A DNA stretch of 64,000 nucleotides from NCBI GenBank assembly GCA_041392505.1, contig JAWKLX010000029.1, positions 51,277 through 115,276 of the forward strand. The letters are read 5' to 3'. A program made the translations under genes and the position numbers. The notes below the pieces were generated by a model, which saw nothing but the letters and a program-made list of their open reading frames with translations, had not been told where the DNA came from and ran no database searches. Positions 29,301 to 39,319 of this stretch are shown piece after piece. Origin of the DNA: UBA6168 sp041392505 (GTDB lineage: Bacteria > Bacteroidota > Bacteroidia > Chitinophagales > Saprospiraceae). The first letter of the stretch is position 1. Each line of letters begins with the position of its first letter.

Positions 29301-29500
29301 ACGAGTTTAACAACTGCATTTTCAAATTCACTTCTTTCAATATAAAATTTCGCCTCCTCCAACAACTCCCTCGCCAGCACCGTATCCCCCATCACATACT
29401 CCACCGAGTCTACCTCTCCCTGTGCCCATATATTTGCAGAAAAAAAAGAAAATAAAAAACTAATAAAAAAAAGCCGATAAAAAAAAGTACGAATGAGCAT
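26337..29500 (-). pseudogene. Exported TPR-CHAT protease-like protein, frameshifted copy C
   Basis: The start at 29500 encodes a signal peptide (ending SANIWAQ) and the segment DTVLARELLEEAKFYIE, shared with copy A. Between about 29140 and 28730 TPR sense is spread over several frames (NLGVVNHYNGQYDQATYF, NIGIAYFRTNQLEKAEKNF, STYNFIGNIHYVKGAYQKA). This implies at least four small indels. From 28730 one frame runs to 26337 with more TPRs and a CHAT domain: His in IVHLSTHG, Cys in LSACETAAGE. The final 480 residues are almost identical to copy A, whereas the TPR half is strongly diverged and AT-rich. Joined length would be about 1,050 aa. Confidence 0.8.
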
Positions 29501-29585
29501 AATGGAAAAATTAAAAGGTTAAAAAGGAAAATACAAAACCACGGTAATTTCAAACATTCTCCCTTTCAAACCCGAAATATAAAAA

Positions 29586-29611
29586 GCCGAGGGGATCAAA
29601 TTCCCCTCAGC
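29586..29611 (-). terminator. Terminator hairpin after the subtilisin gene
   Basis: GCCGAGGGGA pairs with TCCCCTCAGC, followed by an A/T-rich run on the minus strand, about 40 bases after the stop at 29650. Confidence 0.7.
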
Positions 29612-29649
29612 CAAAGTATTTTTATTTCATGGAAAATTTGCGAAACAGA

Positions 29650-32600
29650 TCACTTCGTCACCACCAGTCTGCCCATCCTGACGCCATTTTCCGAAATTAT
29701 TTGGAACAGGTAAACACCTGTACTAAGTTTGGATACATCAGTAGAAACAGTTGTTTCACCTATTTGCATTTCATCATCAAAAACATTTTGTAGAAATCGC
29801 CCATCAGTTGTCAATAGGTCTATTTGCAGATAAAGTGGTTGGTTCAATGTAAGGGAAAAATAAGCGGTGGATTCCACTGGGTTTGGATAAACGTTCAGAC
29901 TGGTCAGGGCTCCGATTTCCTTTACAGGCGTGGCGCACCCGTCAATGAACAGCGGCTCGGAAGTACCGGTACAGCCAACATTGTTGGTCATTGCCAGAGA
30001 GTAGTAGCCCGTTTCCTCTGCGGTGAAAAACTGGCCCGTGGCAATGGGGTTTCCGTTGAACAACCACTGGTGGTTGCTGCCGTTAGGGGCGGCGAGGTAG
30101 CATTCGTTGTTGACGGTGATTTCGGGCACGTACTCAGTCAGGTTGACCACCACTTCATTAGAGGGAAGGGCATCGCCGCATTCATTGCTATAGGTGGCGG
30201 TAAAGGCCCCGGATATGGTGGTAGTCATCACCGGCCCCGCTTCGTTGTTAGACCATTGGACGTTGCACGTAGGGCAGCCCGAAACGGTCAACGTTATGGT
30301 TTGACCTATACAGCCATCAATCGGTCCAACTGGTGTCACTTGTGCCATTGGGGCAGCAGGGGTGATGATAACATTAACGGCATCAGATATAAGCCCCTGC
30401 ACGTCGCATTTGTTGAGCAAAGTGGCAGTGTAAATACCTTCAGATGAAACCGTTATGACTGGTTCTGTTGAACCTGTTGACCAAAGGACGGTACAATCAG
30501 TGCAAACATTTTGCACCGTCAGTTCGATGGTCTCTCCCTCACAGATGGTCTGGCCCCCATTAGGTTCAATATCGGCCATCGGAGGAACGGAGGCCAAGGT
30601 AAGTTCGATTTCGTTCGAGTTGCCACTTTGCAATTCGCACTCGTTTTCCAAAACATAGGCTGTGTAAGTAATGCCAGCCATGCCCATGATCGGGTTGCCG
30701 ACCTGCCCGTCCGACCAGACCACCGTGCAGCCAGTGCAAACATTACCTGCAATCAGCTGGACAGTTTCACCATTGCATAGATTGTCCGTTGGGCCAGTAG
30801 CAGAAATGGTAGTTAGGCTGGGCGTTTCGTGATACTCCACCGTAACGCTGCCCGACCATTGGCTTTGCCCACAGCTATTGGAGGCATAGGCTTGGTAAGT
30901 CCCTTCCGATGTGACGGTAATGCTATTGCCCGTCTGGTTGTTCGACCAAACGACTGTGCAGCCAGAGCAAGCGTTGGCCGTCAAAGGAACTGGTTCATTG
31001 GGGCAGACTGTGATTGTCCCGCTCTGCCCAAGGTTAGGGGCAGGGGGTAGGCTGCACCCCGTTTGAGTGATGGGCAGTTGTTGTTGGTCTGTCCCGCACC
31101 CAATGATGGTCAAGGTGGCGGTTCGGGGCTGAGTAGAGGTGTTTTCTATATAAGTGATGTTTACAAGCATATTGCCGTTGCCCATTGTTGGTGTTACCGT
31201 CATCCAATTGGGTATGTTTGTGATGGTCCAATTGCAATTAGCGGTTATCGAAAAGGATGCATTGCCCTGGGTTTCCGATAGGTTTAGGAAGGTCGGTGAA
31301 ACAGATAGAACGGTAGCCGCCCCTGCCTGTGAAATATTGACCACCTGCGTTTGCCCACACCCGCTGATGGTCAATGTGCCCGAACGTGCCTGTAGGCCAA
31401 CGTTTTCCGTGATGTTGAAACTGATGGTCGCATTTCCGCTGCCCGATGATGGGCTGGCGGTCAGCCAAGTTTGGTCGCTGGTGATGTTCCAGTCCGTGCA
31501 GTTGGAGGTGATGCTGAACGTCCCGTTGCCCTGTTGGGCGGGGAGGTTGAAGTTGGTGGGGGAGGCGGTGAGGATAGCGTTTGCGCCTGCCTGTGAAACA
31601 TTGATGACCTGCGTTTGCCCACACCCGCTGATGGTCAATGTGCCCGAACGTGTCTGTAGGCCAACGTTTTCCGTGATGTTGAAACTGATGGTCGCATTTC
31701 CGCTGCCCGATGATGGGCTGGCGGTCAGCCAAGTTTGGTCGCTGGTGATGTTCCAGTCCGTGCAGTTGGAGGTGATGCTGAACGTCCTGTTGCCCTGTTG
31801 GGCGGGGAGGTTGAAGTTGGTGGGGGAGGTGGTCAGATAAGGGCTTTCTATGATTAACCCATAATCCTCTACATCTCGAAAGCTGCCTACGCTGCATGGG
31901 GTTGAACCAGATTGCATGGCCATGCTGAACCTTATCCTTGTCGTTCCAGAAGAGACGATGTTCGGCATGGAGATACTGGTTGAAAGTGGAGATTGGTTGT
32001 TTCCAGTTTGACTAAGCAGTTGTTCATTGGCATCATCAAAATCATTATCATGGTTGAAATCTGCCCATATTTTCCAATGTACATTTCTTGTTTCTGTTTC
32101 ATTAGTACCGAGGTAAGGGTAATAGGATAGTTTTTTCCCGATTCCACCTCTAAGTCTGTAAAATCTGATTGGTCATAATAACCATAGCGGTTGCCGTTGC
32201 CAATGTTCCCACCTTGAAAAGTTATCGTCTCGATCCAGTTGTCCCAAGACAGGCCATAAGAAAAACAGTATTCAATACCTGCCCCTTTGGTTGTAAAATT
32301 GATAGGGGTGGACCAATCACAATAGTTATCTCCAATTTTTGCCCTTACCTGCGCTTCGTAGGTTGTATTGGGCATTCTGTTTCCCCACCAAACGGAGGTG
32401 TTTTGAAATTCAGAACCCATGTCCCAACTACCGCTCGATTGGGGCTTTACACGAGTCTGATAGGCACCCGCACCGTCCAGTTCATCCCATTCCAATTTGA
32501 ATGCTGCAAATTCAACATTGCTGTCGTCCAATCCTTGCACAACACTGCATGCATCCCCAAGGCCAGAAAGCATGATGGAGAAATACTGCATGCCACCTTC

Positions 32601-34465
32601 CAACTGGCCTTTGTGGTCAATATGGATTTCGTATTCCCCCGCAGGCAGATCAGGTATATAAATTTGTTCGACGTTGTCCCTATCGTTTTCAGCCCTTGTA
32701 GCGGCATTGGCTGGGGAGGAGGGATTTAGCACCCAAGGGAAATATACCGTCCCATCACTTTTTTTGACTAAACGGATGTCAAGGTCATTTACCAACATGC
32801 GGTTATCGCACACCCACCAACTTGAGTTGGGAGGGTTGCACACGTTTCCTGGCAGATCAGTCCATGCAATAGTTACCTTAATCCCATCTACACCATCATG
32901 TTCAAAAGAATAACCTATCGGTTCATTATTGGAAATGTTGTCACCCGAATAAAACCAATGACGCCCATTTCCTTGTTGAGCTTCGGTTACAAACTCAACT
33001 GCTTTTTGAGTGTTCATTAGCCCCCAACCAAAACTATAATCAGGCCCTAAATTTGAACCACACTCATCTGCAGTATGGATTAGCAACGCTTTCATCGCAT
33101 CGGCAGAAAGAACGCCGCCAGAGAATAGATTGCTAACGTGTTCGTGAATAAGTAGGATGGAACCCGTAACCATAGGTGTTGACATAGATGTGCCTTGGTA
33201 AACATCATAAGAATTATTACTAACAGCAGTACAGGACTTTACGTCAACCCCTTTTGCAACCAAATCAGGTTTAATCCTTCCATCGTCAGTTGGCCCCCAG
33301 CCGCTAAAACTACTCATTTCTACATCCCCTGGATCAGTGAAGGGGCCATAGCCATTGGGTAGTTCTTTGATTGCACCTATTGTCAGGATATTCTTTGCTG
33401 TCCCCATTGTAGGTATGCAATCAAATCCATCAGTTCCTCCATCTGGGGCTCGGTACATACTACTTTGCACCCAATTGCCTGCAGCATTTCTTACCCAATG
33501 AACTCCATTGTGCCAGTCGCCCCTATCGTTTCCTGCTGATTTTACAGGCAGATAAAATGGGGCGTTAAATACGATATTATCAATGTCCTTTGCATCTATA
33601 TCATAATAGCCAAACTTGTAATCTACATTGTTGCTATAACTGGTATTACCGTACCATTCCCAATCTCCAGAATCAGAATCATAGCGCCATCCTGTCGGTG
33701 TTCCATATGAATGGTTGGATACGAGTAATCCTTGTGAGGCCAAATAGGCTATTTCGCTAATATCATTGTTAAAATCGTAAGTTATGGCCTGGGCGTTGTA
33801 TGCCATTCCTTTGGCATCAGCATTAACCCCTTTGGCTATACATGTTCCAGTTACGTGCGTGGCATGATCGTCAAGAATAGAGGCATTGTCGCCATAAGTT
33901 ATTCGACCAGATAACGTTATGAGTAGCCCTTACTTTACCTCCATCCCATACGGCAAGTACTCCAGCCTTGCCCAGTAAGAGAAGTTCCTGCATCTCCACC
34001 TGGCCAGACCTCATCAGTGGAAATAGTGGCAGCACCGCCCCTATTTGTTGTTTCATAATATTTAAGCTGCCCAGATTCATCGAAGCCCTGAAGCTCGAAG
34101 GCTCGGCCATCTTTATACTTTCCCTTTATGGGCAATCCCATAGAACGCGCAATTTCTTCTGCTCTCTCGCGCTCTTCATAATAGATGATGCTATCCTTTC
34201 TTGCCCATTCCCGTAAGGCATTCACATTTGTTCTCCTCAACACAACTTCTTTCTTGTCCAGCGTCACTGGTGGCAGAGGTTGAATTTGGCCAATTGAAAA
34301 AACAGAAAACAATAACAGTATTACCAAAAGCAAAAGCCCCTTTTTGGGGATATTCAAGTAGTGTTCTCCCGATTGGCTATTTTGTAAAAAAATAGTTATC
34401 CTATTCGAGAGTAAATTTGGGTCTGATGAAAATGATTGAAAACAAGAAGAAGGTTCAATATTCAT
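29650..34465 (-). pseudogene. Secreted subtilisin-like protease with GEVED, BACON and T9SS tail, frameshifted
   Basis: Pieces in order: a start at 34465 with a hydrophobic signal (LLLLVILLLFSVFSIGQ) and a prodomain. Next is the S8 catalytic Asp (VLAVWDGGKV, near 33945), reached after a frame change, then His (DDHATHVTGT, near 33865) and Ser (GTSMSTPMVTG, near 33185). A beta tail and fibronectin-like region follow. Another frame change near 32110 restores a GEVED domain (WADFNHDNDFDD). Three BACON-like repeats come next (31090-31850), then Ig-like/PKD-like repeats with TVxWSxxxxGxxITVTxxGxY patterns. The end is a type IX secretion tail (LNVYPNPVES). All catalytic residues survive. The intact product would be about 1,600 aa and exported to the surface. 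Confidence 0.8.
31320..31847 (-). repeat. Two near-identical 264-bp tandem repeats encoding BACON domains
   Basis: The stretch 31320-31583 is repeated at 31584-31847 with only a few changes. One unit is 88 codons and encodes one BACON domain (SPTNFNLPAQQGN... to ...GCGQTQVVNISQAG). The third copy (31090-31319) is strongly diverged. The two close copies point to recent duplication or conversion inside the gene. Confidence 0.9.
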
Positions 34466-34747
34466 GTCTTAATGGTTTTAACGATGAAGTTGAGTTTTAG
34501 GAAAAGAGCTTTAGGTGCAATTGTGGCAATTAAACAAAGGGTCGTAAAACCGCTTACGTGAAGCTAAGGTCGGTTTTGAAAAACGCTTGAAAAAACCACT
34601 TCCTTCCAGTTTGTTAAGCCCCAAACGGCTTGTCTCCATTATTTTTGCATAGCCATATTTATGGTGAAATGATTGAAAATATGTGGGTAAAGGCTTCTCC
34701 ACTATTTCCCAGTTTGTTCAAAAATCATTTTCATAAAAAATCTGCCA

Positions 34748-36217
34748 ATGGCCCAAAATAAGTTATATAGCCTAATGAAAGCCCTCCGCACAGAGGAACT
34801 CAAGGACGTGGCCGCATACATCCAAAAGGAAAAACCTGCATTGATGGATTGCTTCGGAAAACTGTCCGAAATGCACCCCGACATGCGGGAGGCAGAGGGT
34901 ACGAGAGAAGCGCTCTTTTCCGCTGCATACAAGGACAAACCATTCGACGACCAAAAAATGCGGCATCTCAAAGTCCAATTCTGCCGCCTCATCGAGGGCT
35001 ACCTTATCCAAGCGGAATTTGCCATTGACAACAAGTCCAAAAACGAACTACTCATAAAGGCGCTTGCCCACCGCAACAACTATCGGATATTTAAGGACTA
35101 TGCCACCAGACGGCTAAAAGAATTGGACAACCTGCCTGAACGGGGAAGAGACTATTTTTTGGAAAAGGCCCACCACTTCCAGTTGATGTACCTCCACCCT
35201 GGAACGGAGCAGATGAACGAGGGCGATATTTACCTGAAGCCTTTTGTGGACAGCACGGAAATGGCTTATGCCTACACGCTGTTGGAGATGGCAACGGAAC
35301 ATCGCCTCGGTCTCCGTATCATGCAGACCATGCCCGAATCACTCTCTGATGAAAACGGGCTGCAGATGGCTGCCAACAAGTCACAGGGTCACCCGCCACT
35401 GTCGCTTTTTTACCAGTTGTTCCAATTGTACCAAAACGGCGATGGAGCAGATGACTTGGAAAATCTTTTCCAGTCGCTCAGAAATTACTTGCATCAAATG
35501 GATGGCATGGAAAAAAGACTAGCCGTCAAACTGCTGGCCAATTGGCCCTTTCAGCTATCCAATCAAGGCAGTGAACGACATTCCCGATTCATCTTCGAAG
35601 TGTTCCGATTCGCAGTGAAAAATGGGCTGCTCCCTGACCTCAATGGGCAGATCAATCCTGGTCATTTTACCAATGTGGTGCTTTCAGGGGTCAAGGTCGG
35701 CGAACTAAAATGGGCAGAAAAGCTGGTTGAAAAACACGCCCATCTGTTGCCATCGGAAACTAAGGAAGTGGTCGTTGATCTCTGTCTGGCGGCCATCTAT
35801 TTCGGACAAGGAAAGCAGAAAAGACAGCCCCGTTATTTCAAAAAAGTGCTCAACCAATTGGGTGATTCGCCACAGCGGTTTGCTGAACGCTACAACCTCC
35901 GCTACCGAACCACGGCAATCAGGGCTTCCTTTGAACTGATCGCTCTCGGCGAAGACTACATGGATGAATTAGACAAAAACATCAAGAATTTCGAGCGCTA
36001 CCTCTATAAGAACCGCCTGCTACCTGATGACGCCAAGCAGCCTTACTTCCGCTTTATGGACTTCACCAAGGTGCTTTCCCGCGTTGCCGTTGCCACTGAT
36101 AAGGAAAGGCAACAAGTCATGTCGTTTTTTTCAGAAATAAAAAGCGATCCGCCCGTTGCCCATCAGCAGTGGTTATTGGAAAAAGCGGAGGAACTGCTCC
36201 AGTCCCTCCGACATTGA
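34748..36217 (+). CDS. Large all-helical protein, unknown function
   Basis: The 489-aa protein has no signal peptide or membrane span. It is predicted by eye to be almost entirely alpha-helical, with a start (MAQNKLYSLMKALRTEELKD) typical of a group of Saprospiraceae hypothetical proteins. Repeated helix pairs of 30-40 residues suggest a TPR- or HEAT-like solenoid, without a clean consensus. Many aromatic/Leu-Lys stretches (YFLEKAHHFQLMYLH, AERYNLRYRTTAIRASFEL) fit a scaffold role. It is monocistronic and divergent from the subtilisin gene, and its stop lies 4 bases from the stop of the small fibronectin-like gene. No function can be proposed. Confidence 0.65.
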   Translation: MAQNKLYSLMKALRTEELKDVAAYIQKEKPALMDCFGKLSEMHPDMREAEGTREALFSAAYKDKPFDDQKMRHLKVQFCRLIEGYLIQAEFAIDNKSKNELLIKALAHRNNYRIFKDYATRRLKELDNLPERGRDYFLEKAHHFQLMYLHPGTEQMNEGDIYLKPFVDSTEMAYAYTLLEMATEHRLGLRIMQTMPESLSDENGLQMAANKSQGHPPLSLFYQLFQLYQNGDGADDLENLFQSLRNYLHQMDGMEKRLAVKLLANWPFQLSNQGSERHSRFIFEVFRFAVKNGLLPDLNGQINPGHFTNVVLSGVKVGELKWAEKLVEKHAHLLPSETKEVVVDLCLAAIYFGQGKQKRQPRYFKKVLNQLGDSPQRFAERYNLRYRTTAIRASFELIALGEDYMDELDKNIKNFERYLYKNRLLPDDAKQPYFRFMDFTKVLSRVAVATDKERQQVMSFFSEIKSDPPVAHQQWLLEKAEELLQSLRH

Positions 36218-36221
36218 TTCA

Positions 36222-36560
36222 TCAAAACTCTAAAATGTCATTGTTGCCGATGAAAGAGCTTACTCCCTCCGTGCAGACTGTCCGCACGTAAAACGTGTAG
36301 TTACCTGAAACGAGATTATTAAAAGTGAAGCTCGTTTGATTCGTTGTTTGGACGGGACTGGTATAACCATTCTTTATGTACCAGACCTCGTACTCGGTGG
36401 CTCCACTTACTGTTCCCCATTCCATAGAATAATTGCCGTCGGCAGCGGTGGTTTTTTGCAACCAACTGGGCGTGGGGCATTCGGAAACGGTGTAGATGGA
36501 AAGATCGGGGGTAGCTGCCCCAAACAAAAGAGGCAGTAGTAATACAAACATTTTTAACAT
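36222..36560 (-). CDS. Small exported fibronectin type III protein
   Basis: The 112-aa protein has a short signal peptide (MLKMFVLLLPLLFGAATP) and one fibronectin type III domain (about 25-105). Typical strands are YSMEWGTVSGATEYEVWY and GNYTFYVRTVCTEG. Nothing follows the domain: the frame ends after NNDILEF. Most relatives are longer and carry several such domains and a sorting tail. It may therefore be the remaining start of a bigger gene whose end was lost against the opposing gene at 36217. It precedes nothing on the same strand. Confidence 0.7.
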   Translation of the reverse strand: MLKMFVLLLPLLFGAATPDLSIYTVSECPTPSWLQKTTAADGNYSMEWGTVSGATEYEVWYIKNGYTSPVQTTNQTSFTFNNLVSGNYTFYVRTVCTEGVSSFIGNNDILEF

Positions 36561-36650
36561 AGCACAAATAGTTTATAAGGTGAAAGAATAACTTGGGAAA
36601 AATGGATTGGCTCATCTCTTTCCAAAACTTGGAAAGTGTTTCAAAAGAGA

Positions 36651-38300
36651 TTATTTAACCTGAAAGCGGCCACTGCTCGTCCTAACGCCATTAGTCAATT
36701 GATAGCTATAAGCACCTGTTGGCCAACCGTTTACACTTATTTCAAATTCAGGAAAAAATTGCTCACCTACATGGATCGCCTGACCGAGCGCATTGAATAT
36801 TTTTAACTCAAAGTGGTCATTAAAAGCTCCGTCCACTTTCCATTTTACATAGTCGGAAGCAGGGTTGGGGAAACATTGAACCGCAAGCGTCTGGGTGATT
36901 TCATCAGTCGGGGTCGTATCCCCATCTCCCATCAATTTGATCGGAAAACTGTCCCATAGCTTGGTGTTGTTGTTGTCAGGGTTAGCATCGTTGTTTTCGA
37001 TCAAAATACCGATGTAGTATTCTCCAGAGGCGATGCCGTCGGGGATGCGGATTGGGTTGCTGGGATTGTTGTTGATGTAGAAGTATTTAGTTTGTTTTTT
37101 GCCAATGGTCTGATCATTAAAATTACCGTAGCCCAGGTAGGTGTCCGAGTCGGAAATAGTCGCATTGGTGGACAGATAAAAAGACACTTCAAAATCTCCA
37201 TTAAAGGTCGAAGAAGAATAGTTGTGCAGGTAAAAACCAAGATCGTTGAGCGGTTGGCCTTGGCTAAAATAGCTCTGACCAGCGGAGACCTTCAATGGGA
37301 TGAGGTCAGGTAAAGATGGGGTTTTTTCGCTGATGCGTTCTTGAATGTCTTCGAACATATTCTCATTCAAGCGAGTCTGCCCACTTGTAGGGTTTGAACT
37401 GTTCTGCGTGTTAGAGTGGCTGTGGCAGGACATTACATAGCGATCGCCATCTTCGTTTTTGAAATACGTGCCGCTACCGCTCTGCCCACCATAGGATGGG
37501 CCATGAAATTGTAAAACATTATCCGTTGTTACCATATCATAATCTCCATAGCGGTAGTACAACAGCTGGCCATCATAGGGAGAAGCAGCGGGATAGCCTG
37601 GGTTATGGAAATTGTTGTTGAGGTAAAAAGCATCGTCGTTTTGGTAGCCATAGCCTAACCAGCCTGCCAGACCACCGATAGGACGGTCTAAAGTGATGAT
37701 ACCCATGTCGTGACTGTACGATTCGTTTTGCGTCCATCCATTCCACGACATCAGGTTTTTGGAGTAGGCCACTCCATAGTGTATATTGACCCCTTCATTA
37801 TAGGCCGGAGCAACGGCTATTTCATCCGCCCAGCCACCTTCGTCGTGGTTGTAAATGCAATGACCTGCGGTCAATACGTGCCTTGAGTCAATCAAAGTAC
37901 CAGAGCACACGTAGTTTTTCCCGTTGTACTCCATAAAAATTTTCACCATAGAGGTCATGGGGTAGTAGTCGGGGTCTTCAACCAGTTCCATATCGGTAAA
38001 ACTTTTAGTTGGGTCGGATTCCATGTCCCATTCTTTTGGCAGGGCCCCAACATTGCCAGGCATGAAAAAAGAGTCTTGGGACAGGTTGTTTAGTTTTCCC
38101 GTCTTTTCACCCTCCTTGTTTTCATTGAAAAAAACAGGTTTGTCATTATCAATAAAAGCCTTGGGGCTTGGGTTTCCCATTGGCATGGGCATCGGGTAAT
38201 AGGTCTTTCCGTTGAATACCTCTTGGGCATAACTTTTTGTAAAAGTCAACAGAAACAAGCTTATGAAAATGGTGATTATACCGATATTGAATTGTTGCAT
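36651..38300 (-). CDS. Secreted trypsin-like serine protease with T9SS sorting tail
   Basis: The 549-aa protein has a signal peptide (about 1-25) and a prosegment. A chymotrypsin-fold domain (about 105-320) follows with catalytic His near 147 (VLTAGHCIY), Asp near 199 (SHDMGIITLD) and Ser near 275 (YGGQSGSGTYF). A CARDB-like beta domain follows (about 335-460, PDLIPLKVSAGQSYFSQGQ). The end is a type IX secretion sorting tail (CFPNPASDYVKW to the final GRFQVK). This is a complete, intact exported protease of the glutamyl-endopeptidase/S1B type; specificity is unknown. A copy of the proposed sigma motif lies 115 bases upstream (38415-38443), tying it to the papain-like protease regulon. Confidence 0.9.
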   Translation of the reverse strand: MQQFNIGIITIFISLFLLTFTKSYAQEVFNGKTYYPMPMPMGNPSPKAFIDNDKPVFFNENKEGEKTGKLNNLSQDSFFMPGNVGALPKEWDMESDPTKSFTDMELVEDPDYYPMTSMVKIFMEYNGKNYVCSGTLIDSRHVLTAGHCIYNHDEGGWADEIAVAPAYNEGVNIHYGVAYSKNLMSWNGWTQNESYSHDMGIITLDRPIGGLAGWLGYGYQNDDAFYLNNNFHNPGYPAASPYDGQLLYYRYGDYDMVTTDNVLQFHGPSYGGQSGSGTYFKNEDGDRYVMSCHSHSNTQNSSNPTSGQTRLNENMFEDIQERISEKTPSLPDLIPLKVSAGQSYFSQGQPLNDLGFYLHNYSSSTFNGDFEVSFYLSTNATISDSDTYLGYGNFNDQTIGKKQTKYFYINNNPSNPIRIPDGIASGEYYIGILIENNDANPDNNNTKLWDSFPIKLMGDGDTTPTDEITQTLAVQCFPNPASDYVKWKVDGAFNDHFELKIFNALGQAIHVGEQFFPEFEISVNGWPTGAYSYQLTNGVRTSSGRFQVK

Positions 38301-38414
38301 GATAGTAGATTTTTTTTGAAGGTGGCCTGTTTAAGTGGTGGCAAAAGCTCCACTTAATCATGGTCTTTTTGGGTCTTAAACTCATCCAGCCTTTCGATGA
38401 TTGATTTCAATTTA

Positions 38415-38443
38415 TTAGTGCAGGAAATCCAGAAGTAGTGCCC
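38415..38443 (-). promoter_or_regulatory. Predicted ECF sigma promoter, motif copy 4
   Basis: On the minus strand GGGCAC, 14 bases, CTGCACTAA (38443 to 38415), preceded by T. Upstream of the trypsin-like protease start at 38300. Confidence 0.68.
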
Positions 38444-38471
38444 ATTTGACTCACCTTTTTTCAAAAAAAAA

Positions 38472-38493
38472 GCCCGGAATTCTCATTCCGGGC
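38472..38493 (-). terminator. Terminator hairpin after the ExbB-like gene
   Basis: GCCCGGA pairs with TCCGGGC (38487-38493) and a T-run follows on the minus strand, about 60 bases after the stop at 38555. Same hairpin as in the duplicate at 23412. Confidence 0.8.
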
Positions 38494-38554
38494 AGATTAA
38501 AACTCAATGGCTTAACAACCATTTAATGCCTTATATTAATTGGCCATTCAGGTG

Positions 38555-39313
38555 TTAAATATGCCCCACATAAATCCGGCTGATCAAATTGTCGATGATG
38601 TAGGATTTGGTTCGGGAATAAAAAGTATCCAGGTCTTCCAAATAGCGGTGGTAGAGAAAATTGAGCACCAACCCTGTCAGCAAGGCCACCAAAGTGGTAT
38701 CGAAAGCCATGTTCAATTGGCTGGTGATCTCCGGCATGCCTTCCTCCGTTTTGGCCAAGTGCGCCAATCCGATGGCAGATGAAAGGCCGATGAGGGTACC
38801 GATGAAACCGAGCGAAACAATTGCATTGATGGTATAACGGACCATTTCAAGGTTGCCCTCCAACTCGCCTTTGTTGTTGTCCACCTGCGCCTCAAAAACT
38901 TGCAGGGTATCGCTGATCGATTTGTCGTTGCGGTACTGGGTGCAGGCTTTTTTGATAAATTCAGCCACCAAGTAGTGGAAGCCCCTTTTTTCCAAATCAA
39001 TTGCGTTCAACTTGATTTTGGCCACCTCTTCTGGGGTTATGACCCGTTGGTCTTCCATGGGAAGCAAGTTGAGGTTGAACCCACCGTATTGCCCCCGAAT
39101 GTACTTGTGATTATTGAGTAATTCCAACAGGCCATACATGAACGACGCATAAATGAATATGTGGATAAAACTCGGCAGATTGCCACCCAACAGTTCAAAA
39201 AAACGAACGATGCCGGGCGTGCCGCTAAACAACTGGGTAGCTACCCAAAACAACAGACATATAGAGATGCCAAACAAGGCACTGAGGAATATTTGAATTG
39301 ATTTAGTTGTCAT
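38555..39313 (-). CDS. MotA/TolQ/ExbB-family proton channel subunit
   Basis: This 252-aa inner-membrane protein has four spans: about residues 6-28, 46-66, 161-184 and 200-221. Spans 3 and 4 carry the family signature (SLGFIGTLIGLSSAIGLA, FDTTLVALLTGLVLNFLY), which lines the proton path. The cytoplasmic loop of about 90 residues lies between spans 2 and 3. It is longer than ExbB and closer to the MotA-like proteins of Bacteroidota envelope machines. It starts 7 bases after the ExbD-like gene ends, so the pair would form a proton-driven motor. The driven component is not obvious. The 3' third of the gene was copied to 23405-23750. Confidence 0.85.
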   Translation of the reverse strand: MTTKSIQIFLSALFGISICLLFWVATQLFSGTPGIVRFFELLGGNLPSFIHIFIYASFMYGLLELLNNHKYIRGQYGGFNLNLLPMEDQRVITPEEVAKIKLNAIDLEKRGFHYLVAEFIKKACTQYRNDKSISDTLQVFEAQVDNNKGELEGNLEMVRYTINAIVSLGFIGTLIGLSSAIGLAHLAKTEEGMPEITSQLNMAFDTTLVALLTGLVLNFLYHRYLEDLDTFYSRTKSYIIDNLISRIYVGHI

Positions 39314-39319
39314 GATAAT

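Noticed and set aside
30519..31897. Several long frames opposite or beside the BACON repeats
   Set aside because: They repeat with the 264-bp period and are His/Gln-rich or Met/Pro-rich, as expected for shadows of a repeat region.
34466..34747. A weak sigma-motif lookalike (TTTAGGTGCAAT) between divergent genes
   Set aside because: Only the GCAC core fits and no GGGYAC lies at 14 bases, so it fails the spacing rule.
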